Shown here: in pieces, positions 58,233 to 64,000 of the stretch
How positions within the stretch are numbered: the first letter of the stretch is position 1
Layout: each line of letters begins with the position of its first letter
From: Streptomyces omiyaensis
GTDB taxonomy: Bacteria > Actinomycetota > Actinomycetes > Streptomycetales > Streptomycetaceae
NCBI RefSeq assembly: GCF_014650895.1
Contig: NZ_BMVV01000029.1
Span: 1 to 64,000, forward strand
Direction: 5' to 3'
DNA length: 64,000 bases
Translations under genes and position numbers: made by a program
The notes under the pieces: model-generated
Seen by the model: only the letters and a program-made list of their open reading frames with translations
What the model was told of the DNA's origin: nothing
Databases searched by the model: none

Positions 58233-58976
58233 GTGTACGAGGAGCGCCCCGCCCTGCTCGACGGCGCCGTCCTGTGGACCCGGACGGCGCCCGCCCCCGA
58301 CGCCCCCGTCGTCCCCGACGGCTGCATGGACCTGATCCGGGCCGACGGCCGGCTCCTCGTCGCCGGGGCCGACACGCGTGCCCACCGCTCGACCGAGGCC
58401 GTCGCCCGCTACGAGGGCCTGCGCTTCGCCCCCGGCGACGCCCCGCGCCTCCTCGGCGTCCCGGCCCGCGAGCTCCGCGACCGCCGGGTGGACCTCGCCG
58501 ACCTGTGGGGCGCCGCCACCGCCCGCCGCCTCGCCGAGCGGATCGACGAGGCCCCCGACCCCGCCGCGGCCCTGGAGGCGTACGCGCTCCGCCGCGCCGC
58601 CCGCACCGGACCGGCCGACCCGCTGCTGCGCGCGGTCACCGCCCGGCTCCGCGCGGGCCGCCCGGTGGGCGAGACCGCCGACGCCCTCGGCCTCGGCGCC
58701 CGCCGCCTCCACCGGCTCGCCCTGGACGCCTACGGCTACGGCCCCCTGACCCTGACCCGCGTCCTGCGCCTCCAGCGCGCCCTGGGCCTGCTGCGGGCCG
58801 GAGTGCCGCCCGCGCGGGCCGCCGCCCGCGCCGGCTACACCGACCAGGCCCACCTCACCCGGGACACCCGCGCCCTGGCGGGCACGACGCCCGGGGCCTA
58901 CGCGCGGACGGCGGCGGATCAGGCGCCGGGAGCCCCGGAGCCGCCCGGGACGTCGGCGAACAGCGAGATCCCGTAG
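58233..58976 (+). CDS. AraC family transcriptional regulator
   Basis: 247 residues. N-terminal VPDGCMDLIRADGRLLVAGADT and FAPGDAPRLLGVPARELRDRRVDL are typical of a DUF6597-like AraC subgroup. The C-terminal two HTH motifs (VGETADALGLGARRLHRLALDAYGYGP and ARAAARAGYTDQAHLTRDTRALAGTTPGAY, in parts) are complete. Target unknown. The end overlaps the convergent VOC gene by 58 bases. Confidence 0.9.
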   Translation: MYEERPALLDGAVLWTRTAPAPDAPVVPDGCMDLIRADGRLLVAGADTRAHRSTEAVARYEGLRFAPGDAPRLLGVPARELRDRRVDLADLWGAATARRLAERIDEAPDPAAALEAYALRRAARTGPADPLLRAVTARLRAGRPVGETADALGLGARRLHRLALDAYGYGPLTLTRVLRLQRALGLLRAGVPPARAAARAGYTDQAHLTRDTRALAGTTPGAYARTAADQAPGAPEPPGTSANSEIP

Positions 58977-59335
58977 CCGTCCGGATCGGTCACCACGGCG
59001 TACCGCTGCCCCCAGACCGCGTCCCACGGCGCCAGGTGACCCGCGTACCCGGCCTCCGTCAGCTCCGCGTACGCCGCGTCCACCTCCTCCGCCGCGTCGC
59101 ACCGGAACGCCAGCTCCGCCCGGGTGCCCCCGGTCGGCCGGAACGACGGATCGAAGGACCGGACGGACTCCTCCGTGTCCCAGGCCAGCCGGAGCCCGCC
59201 GGGCAGCACCGCCTCCACGTGGGGCGCCCCCTCCGCGCCCTCCGGGAAGTCGAAGCCGAGCCGCCGGTAGAAGGCGAGCGAGGCGGCCATGTCGGCGACC
59301 ACCAGGCCGATGAGGTCGAGTCGAGGTGTCTTCAT
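58919..59335 (-). CDS. VOC family protein
   Basis: 138 residues. Two VOC modules: LIGLVVADMAASLAFYRRLGFDFPE and an end with YAVVTDPDGYGISLFADVP. Metal ligands only partly conserved. ATG 59335 (MKTPRLDL); an upstream start exists but lies outside the family pattern. Possibly regulated by the overlapping AraC gene. Confidence 0.9.
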   Translation of the reverse strand: MKTPRLDLIGLVVADMAASLAFYRRLGFDFPEGAEGAPHVEAVLPGGLRLAWDTEESVRSFDPSFRPTGGTRAELAFRCDAAEEVDAAYAELTEAGYAGHLAPWDAVWGQRYAVVTDPDGYGISLFADVPGGSGAPGA

Positions 59336-59423
59336 GCCCCCGACGCTAGGCGCGGACGGGGCCCGCGTCTTGTACGGATCGGACACCGGGAAAAACCCGT
59401 GGCGCGGTCCCCGGCACCCGGGC

Positions 59424-59429
59424 TAGGGT
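59424..59429 (+). promoter_or_regulatory. Probable -10 (TAGGGT) for the small ORF/rsgA transcript
   Basis: TAGGGT fits the Streptomyces -10 pattern, 71 bases before the small ORF ATG. Confidence 0.35.
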
Positions 59430-59499
59430 GACGCACGTCCGGGAGCACCGGACCCCGCACGCGCGCCGTGCGCCAGGGAAGACACAGGAGGTGTGACCG

Positions 59500-59571
59500 A
59501 TGGCTGTCGTCACGAAGGGCCTTGCCCGCACGCGGAAGTTCGTCCACACCACCTCCGTGGCCACCGGCTGA
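59500..59571 (+). CDS. 23-residue ORF with near-consensus ribosome site upstream of rsgA
   Basis: ATG at 59500 lies 8 bases after AGGAGGT (in CAGGAGGTGTGACCG), the strongest ribosome site in the window. The peptide begins MAVVTKGLARTRKF and ends TTSVATG. The stop lies 69 bases before the TTG of rsgA. It may be a basic small protein or a leader for the GTPase gene. No known family recognised. Confidence 0.5.
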   Translation: MAVVTKGLARTRKFVHTTSVATG

Positions 59572-59640
59572 CACCGACCGGAACCCTCCGGCTCGACCGA
59601 GTCACCGCATCGCCGGGGCCACCCCTGTGAAGGGTCCCCC

Positions 59641-60780
59641 TTGTCTTTCCCGCTTTCCCCCTCGTCTTCCTCCTTCTCCGCTTCCCCCTCCCTCTCCTCC
59701 TCCGTCCTCGACGCCCACGGCTGGGACGCGGGCTGGGCCGAGGGCTTCGCCCCGTACGCCGCCCAGGGGCTCGTCCCGGGCCGTGTCGTCCGCGTCGACC
59801 GCGGGCAGTGCGACGTCGCCACCGCCGACGGGACCGTCCGGGCCGACACCGCCTTCGTGACCCCGCACGACCCGCTGCGGGTCGTCTGCACCGGCGACTG
59901 GGCCGCCGTCGACCCGGAGGGCGCGAGCGACCCCCGGTACGTCCGCGCCTGCCTGCCCCGGCGCACCGCCTTCGCGCGCTCGACCTCCTCCAAGCGGTCC
60001 GAGGGCCAGATCCTCGCGGCCAACGTCGACCACGCCGTCATCACCGTCTCGCTCGCCGTCGAGCTGGACCTCGGCCGGATCGAGCGGTTCCTCGCCCTCG
60101 CCTGGGAGTCCGGCGCCCAGCCGACCGTCGTGCTCTCCAAGGCCGACCTGGTCTCCGACCCGGTCGTCCTCTCCCACCTGGTGGAGGACGTCGAGGGCAT
60201 CGCGCCCGGCGTGGGGGTGGTGCCGCTCAGCTCGGCCACCGGCGAGGGCGTCGACGTCCTCAAGGCCGTCGTCTCCGGCGGCACCACCGTCCTCCTCGGC
60301 GTCTCCGGCGCCGGGAAGTCCACCCTCGCCAACGCCCTCGTCGGCGAGGACGTCATGACCGTGCAGGCGGCCCGTGACGTCGACGGCAAGGGCCGGCACA
60401 CCACCACCACCCGCAACCTCTTCGTCCTGCCCGGCGGCGGGGTCCTCATCGACACCCCCGGCCTGCGGGGCGTCGGCCTGTGGGACGCGGAGGCGGGCGT
60501 CGGCCAGACCTTCTCGGAGATCGAGGAACTGGCCGCCGGGTGCCGCTTCCAGGACTGCTCCCACGAGTCCGAGCCGGGCTGCGCGGTGACGGCCGCCCTC
60601 GACGCGGGCACCCTTCCGGTGCGCCGCCTGGAGAGCTACCGCAAGCTGATCCGGGAGAACCAGAGGCTCGTCGCCAAGACCGACGCCCGGCTGCGCAACG
60701 AGATCCGCAAGGACTGGAAGCGCAAGGGCGCCGAGGGCCGTGCCGCCATGGCCTTCAAGCGCGAGGGCCGGCTCCGGTAG
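59641..60780 (+). CDS. rsgA: Ribosome small-subunit-dependent GTPase RsgA
   Basis: 379 residues from TTG 59641 (GAAGGG upstream). OB-fold N-terminus (about 45-105), then the circularly permuted GTPase: G4-like VVLSKADL, then G1 GVSGAGKST, and G3 DTPGLRG. The zinc motif GCRFQDCSHESEPGCAV follows. RsgA tests the maturing 30S subunit. The Ser-rich N-terminal 20 residues (SSSSFSASPSLSSS) are unusual. Confidence 0.93.
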   Translation: MSFPLSPSSSSFSASPSLSSSVLDAHGWDAGWAEGFAPYAAQGLVPGRVVRVDRGQCDVATADGTVRADTAFVTPHDPLRVVCTGDWAAVDPEGASDPRYVRACLPRRTAFARSTSSKRSEGQILAANVDHAVITVSLAVELDLGRIERFLALAWESGAQPTVVLSKADLVSDPVVLSHLVEDVEGIAPGVGVVPLSSATGEGVDVLKAVVSGGTTVLLGVSGAGKSTLANALVGEDVMTVQAARDVDGKGRHTTTTRNLFVLPGGGVLIDTPGLRGVGLWDAEAGVGQTFSEIEELAAGCRFQDCSHESEPGCAVTAALDAGTLPVRRLESYRKLIRENQRLVAKTDARLRNEIRKDWKRKGAEGRAAMAFKREGRLR

Positions 60781-60843
60781 CCCCGCCGACGCCGTGTCCG
60801 AATCCCGCCGGTGCGCGGCGGTCCGCCGCCGCACACTGGAACC

Positions 60844-62196
60844 ATGACGGACGACCACGGCGACACCCTCTACCAGGCGGTGAGCAGCAGGGACGCGCGG
60901 TTCGACGGGGAGTTCTTCTTCGCCGTCCGGACCACCGGCATCTACTGCCGGCCCAGCTGCCCCGCCGTCACCCCCAAGCGGCGGAACGTCGCCTTCTTCC
61001 CCACGGCGGCCGCCGCCCAGGGGCACGGCTTCCGGGCCTGCCGGCGCTGCCGGCCCGACGCCGTGCCCGGCTCCGCCGCGTGGAACGTCCGGGCCGACGT
61101 CGTCGGCCGGGCGGTGCGGATGATCGGCGACGGCGTCGTCGACCGCGAGGGCGTCCCCGGGCTCGCCGGCCGCCTCGGCTACAGCACCCGCCAGGTCCAG
61201 CGCCAGCTCACCGCCGAGCTCGGGGCCGGACCGGTGGCGCTCGCCCGCGCCCAGCGGGCCCACACCGCCCGCGTCCTGCTCCAGACCACGGCGCTGCCGG
61301 TCACCGAGATCGCCTTCGCGGCGGGATTCAGCAGCGTCCGCCAGTTCAACGACACCATCCGGGCCGTCTACGCCCGCACCCCGACCGGGCTCCGCGCCGA
61401 GACGGCCGGGGCGTCCGGGCCGCGCACCGCCCCCGCCACCGGCGTGCCGCTGCGGCTCGCCTACCGGGGGCCGTACGCCGCCCGCGAGGTCTTCGACCTG
61501 CTGGCCGCCGAGGCCCTGCCGGGCGTCGAGGAGGTCACCGGGCCGCCCGGCGCCCGCACCTACCGGCGCACCCTGCGGCTGCCGTACGGCCCCGGGGTCG
61601 TCGCCGTCGGCGAGCGGGCGCCCGGCCGCTGGCTGGAGGCCCGGCTGCACCTCGCCGAGCTGCGCGACCTCACCACCGCCGTGCACCGGCTGCGCCGTCT
61701 CCTCGACCTCGACGCCGACCCGTACGCGGTCGCCGAACGGCTCGGCGCCGACCCCCGGCTCGCCGCGGCGGTCGCGGCCCGGCCGGGCGTCCGCTCCCCG
61801 GGCGCCGCCGACCCCGAGGAGTACGCCCTGCGGACCGTGCTGGGCCCCGAGGGGTCCGCCCGCGCCCTGGCCGCGTCCGGCACCCCGCTGGACGCCGCCG
61901 ACGGCACGCTCCGCGCGCTCTTCCCCGCCGCGGCGGAGCTCACCGGCCACCCGGTCGCCGGGCCGCTGGCCCGCGCCCTCGCCGACGGCGCCCTCCGGCT
62001 CGACCCGGGCGCCGACCGGGAGGAGGCCGCCCGGGCCCTCGGAGCCGTACCGGGGGTGGACGCCCGCGCCGCCGCCCGGATCCGGGTCCGCTCCCTCGGC
62101 GATCCGGACGTGCCGGACCCGGACGGCCCCGAGGCGCCGGAGTGGGCGCCCTGGCGGTCGTACGCGCGGCGCTGCCTGGAGCTCACCCCAGGATGA
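60844..62196 (+). CDS. Ada-AlkA fusion protein with altered AlkA domain
   Basis: 450 residues. An Ada-type zinc module with cysteines at 35, 39, 66 and 69 (IYCRPSCPA, FRACRRCRP) contains the methyl-acceptor equivalent of Cys38. An AraC helix-turn-helix follows (about 95-190), then AlkA_N and HhH-GPD domains (about 200-450). The AlkA GQQVS-type motif is RTVLGPEGS, and the segment after the PDxPxxD region is shortened before WAPWRSYARRC. The regulator/methyl acceptor is probably intact, but glycosylase activity is doubtful. Confidence 0.88.
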   Translation: MTDDHGDTLYQAVSSRDARFDGEFFFAVRTTGIYCRPSCPAVTPKRRNVAFFPTAAAAQGHGFRACRRCRPDAVPGSAAWNVRADVVGRAVRMIGDGVVDREGVPGLAGRLGYSTRQVQRQLTAELGAGPVALARAQRAHTARVLLQTTALPVTEIAFAAGFSSVRQFNDTIRAVYARTPTGLRAETAGASGPRTAPATGVPLRLAYRGPYAAREVFDLLAAEALPGVEEVTGPPGARTYRRTLRLPYGPGVVAVGERAPGRWLEARLHLAELRDLTTAVHRLRRLLDLDADPYAVAERLGADPRLAAAVAARPGVRSPGAADPEEYALRTVLGPEGSARALAASGTPLDAADGTLRALFPAAAELTGHPVAGPLARALADGALRLDPGADREEAARALGAVPGVDARAAARIRVRSLGDPDVPDPDGPEAPEWAPWRSYARRCLELTPG

Positions 62197-62665
62197 CCGC
62201 GCCGACCCACGCGCCCACGATCAGCAGGCAGGCGAAGAGCTCGACCAGCACGCTCGTCCCGGCCGCCCGCATGATCGCGCGGGTGGCGGCACGGGCCTGG
62301 CCGTGGCCGCCGAGACGGCGCCGCTCGGAGAGGTAGATCCCGCCGACGAAGCCGGGCACCGCGCCCAGCACCGGGACCAGGACGAAGCCGAGGAGGGCGC
62401 CGCCGCCCGCCCAGCCGATCGTCCGGCGGGTGAGGCCCACGCCCCGGAAGCGGCGCGGCGGCAGCTGCCAGACCACCACCTGGGTGAGCAGCAGCAGGGC
62501 GGTCGAGGAGACCAGCAGGATCCACGCGAGGCCGGTCTGCTCGTGCAGCGACCACCAGAGCACGGCGGCCCACACCAGCCAACTGCCCGGCACGCCGGGT
62601 GCGAGGACCCCGAACAGGCCGAGCAGCATGACCGCCGCGACCATCAGGAGCTGCCACACGCCCAC
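62183..62665 (-). CDS. DUF456 family membrane protein
   Basis: 160 residues from GTG 62665, which follows GGGGGAGG; a GTG 6 codons upstream overlaps that site. About four hydrophobic segments, with the GXPGSWL motif APGVPGSWLVW and the glycine-rich PGFVGGIYLSERRR. Function unknown. It overlaps the convergent Ada-AlkA gene by 14 bases. Confidence 0.9.
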   Translation of the reverse strand: MGVWQLLMVAAVMLLGLFGVLAPGVPGSWLVWAAVLWWSLHEQTGLAWILLVSSTALLLLTQVVVWQLPPRRFRGVGLTRRTIGWAGGGALLGFVLVPVLGAVPGFVGGIYLSERRRLGGHGQARAATRAIMRAAGTSVLVELFACLLIVGAWVGAVILG

Positions 62666-62726
62666 GCGCCCAGCCTCCCCCACCCGGAGCGTTCCCGCAG
62701 GTCGCGAAAGCCGTTCGGGGGCGCCC

Positions 62727-62930
62727 GGCGCGGGTCGGGCGGGGCTTTCGCCGGGTGTCCGGCGCGGGGTGGGCGCGGCTCCCGCCGGGTGTCCGGCGCG
62801 GGTCGGACAGGGCTTTCGCCGGGCGCCCGCCGCAGGTCGGGCGGGGCTTTGGCCGGGTGTCCGGCGCGGGTCGGACAGGGCTTTCGCCGGGCGGCCGGCG
62901 CGGCTCTCGCCCGGCTTCTCGTCGCGGGTG
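62727..62930. repeat. 34-bp tandem repeat, six units
   Basis: Units start at 62727, 62761, 62795, 62829, 62863 and 62897 (last divergent), consensus GGCGCGGGTCGG...GGGCTTTCGCCGGG. On the minus strand most units contain GGCGAAAGCC, a GNRA-type hairpin. The 34-bp period is not a multiple of three. It lies between DUF456 and the LuxR-type gene. Confidence 0.85.
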
Positions 62931-62941
62931 CGGCGTGGCCC

Positions 62942-63922
62942 CTACCGGGCCACCCACCCCTTCTCGTACGCGTGCCACCCGAGCTGGAGCCGGGTCGTCA
63001 CCGCGGCCAGCTCCATCAGGCCCTTCACCCGCCGCTGGACCGTCCGCAGGCCCAGGTCCAGCTGTTTGGCCACGCTCGCGTCGGTCATCCCGGCGAGCAG
63101 CAGGGAGAGGATCTCCAGGTCGGTGGTGTCCGGGCCGGGCGCCTGCTCCTCGGTGATCTGCGCGCCCGCGCCCAGCCGCAGCGGCAGCGCCTCCCGCCAC
63201 ACCGCCTCGAAGAGGCCCATCAGGGACTCCAGGAGGCCGCTCGCGTGCACCACGAGCGCGGCCGGTTCCGCGCCCCGGCCGGTGAGCGGCACCATCGCGA
63301 GGCTGCGGTCGGCCACCACCAGCTTGGTCGGCACCCGGTCGACCACCCGGATCTGCTCCTCGCGGCCGAGCGCCGCCGACAGTTCCAGCAGGCCGGTGGG
63401 GAGGGTCAGCACCTCCCGTTCGACGACCACCCGGTAGCGCACGCCCCGACCGGCGGCCAGCTCCTCCGCGTCGTTCTCCACGCCGGAGACGGCGATCGGC
63501 TTGCCCGTGACGAGCGCGCAGACCTCCTCGGTCGCACCGAGCTGGAGCTGGAGGAAGCGGTGGGTGACGGCGCTCGCCCCGGTGACCACCTCGACCAGGT
63601 CGTGGACGGCCGGCTCGGTCGCCTCCGCCCGGTACTCCTCCGCGAGCAGCGCCGCCGCGAGCTCCGCCTGCTCCAGCTCGTGCCGCTGCTGGGTGAGCAG
63701 GGCGCCGAGCGCGACCGCGGGCGGCGCCGCGACCCAGCGGCCGGTGCGCGCCGAGGACTGGGCGGCGAGGCCCTGCGCCTCCAGGCGGCGCAGCGCCCGC
63801 TCGGTGTCCTGTTCGGGCAGCGAGAGCCGGTGCGCCAGGTCGGTGACCTCGGCCGCCCCGAGCGCGATCAGCGCCCGGTAGGCGGACTCCTGCCGCTCGT
63901 CCAGTCCTATCGCTCCCAGCAT
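62942..63922 (-). CDS. TrmB/LuxR-type helix-turn-helix regulator
   Basis: 326 residues. An N-terminal winged helix (about 5-70: LDERQESAYRALIALGAAEVTDLAHRL, TERALRRLEAQGL) like TrmB, a central ligand-like domain, and a C-terminal LuxR-type HTH (TDLEILSLLLAGMTDASVAKQLDLGLRTVQRRVKGLM in parts). This is a common Streptomyces regulator; target unknown. ATG 63922 follows GAGGGGCGGGAACCG. Confidence 0.9.
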   Translation of the reverse strand: MLGAIGLDERQESAYRALIALGAAEVTDLAHRLSLPEQDTERALRRLEAQGLAAQSSARTGRWVAAPPAVALGALLTQQRHELEQAELAAALLAEEYRAEATEPAVHDLVEVVTGASAVTHRFLQLQLGATEEVCALVTGKPIAVSGVENDAEELAAGRGVRYRVVVEREVLTLPTGLLELSAALGREEQIRVVDRVPTKLVVADRSLAMVPLTGRGAEPAALVVHASGLLESLMGLFEAVWREALPLRLGAGAQITEEQAPGPDTTDLEILSLLLAGMTDASVAKQLDLGLRTVQRRVKGLMELAAVTTRLQLGWHAYEKGWVAR

Positions 63923-64000
63923 CGGTTCCCGCCCCTCGCCGTGCCCCGGCGGACCGCGCGCGACGTTCCGCGCACGTTCTCCGGAGGCATTCGTTCCGTT

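Noticed and set aside
62727..62930. CRISPR array
   Set aside because: Units are directly adjacent with no unique spacers, and there are no cas genes.

Overview
The window is typical Streptomyces chromosome: G+C is very high, almost every codon ends in G or C, GTG starts are frequent, and genes are packed with short or overlapping junctions. It also carries genus-typical families: a DUF5753/DUF397/ATPase regulator set, SAV2148-type HEPN, DUF6232, Rv2466c-like DsbA and a split copper amine oxidase. From memory, the murC-msrB pair and the sirA-cysHCDN-ssu block resemble the SCO6060-SCO6102 stretch of S. coelicolor. I see no rRNA, tRNA, CRISPR array, insertion sequence or prophage.

Layout. 1-2363: two near-identical secreted VCBS/FG-GAP repeat proteins, the second with an Rpf-type muralytic domain. 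2350-9273: PhoX-like protein, OsmC, ZapE, a RibD-type reductase, a small UspA-like protein, MurC, MsrB and a GNAT enzyme. 9387-11267: DsbA-like protein, then a sugar O-acetyltransferase and TetR regulator behind tandem palindromic operators. 11340-17254: an RlmA/TlrB-type 23S rRNA methyltransferase, an SDR, a whiJ-like regulatory triad with a 28-bp palindrome, and an EF-G-like GTPase. The methyltransferase and the GTPase each have a promoter, a short leader ORF and a hairpin that look like attenuation control. 17578-24937: mostly conserved actinobacterial proteins of unknown function, a kinase, an M24 peptidase and a serine-hydrolase-fold protein lacking catalytic residues.

25026-36039 holds glycogen-to-trehalose metabolism: TreZ, TreY and GlgX, interrupted by a GNAT enzyme, a DUF1707-FHA protein, a degenerate P450 and an MFS exporter. 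36176-38416 is a two-gene split amine oxidase. 38525-43128 carries HEPN, DEDDh exonuclease, alpha/beta hydrolase, phosphotransferase and DUF1697 genes.

43125-52671 (minus strand) is a complete sulfur-assimilation unit: cysteine-ending leader peptide, sulfite reductase, a 59-aa zinc ribbon, CysH, CysC, CysD, CysN, SsuABC-type sulfonate importer and a CbiX-type chelatase likely making siroheme for the reductase. Sulfate is activated by CysDN and CysC or reduced as APS by CysH, sulfite is reduced by SirA, and sulfonates enter via Ssu. The unit is insulated by a 34-bp palindromic terminator.

52817-63922: GNAT, GAF regulator, AidB-like dehydrogenase, YihY protein, AraC regulator, VOC protein, a strongly ribosome-bound 23-codon ORF, RsgA, an Ada-AlkA fusion, DUF456 and a LuxR-type regulator. 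Several intergenic minisatellites (8-bp, 21-bp, 34-bp and 86-bp units) are unusual.
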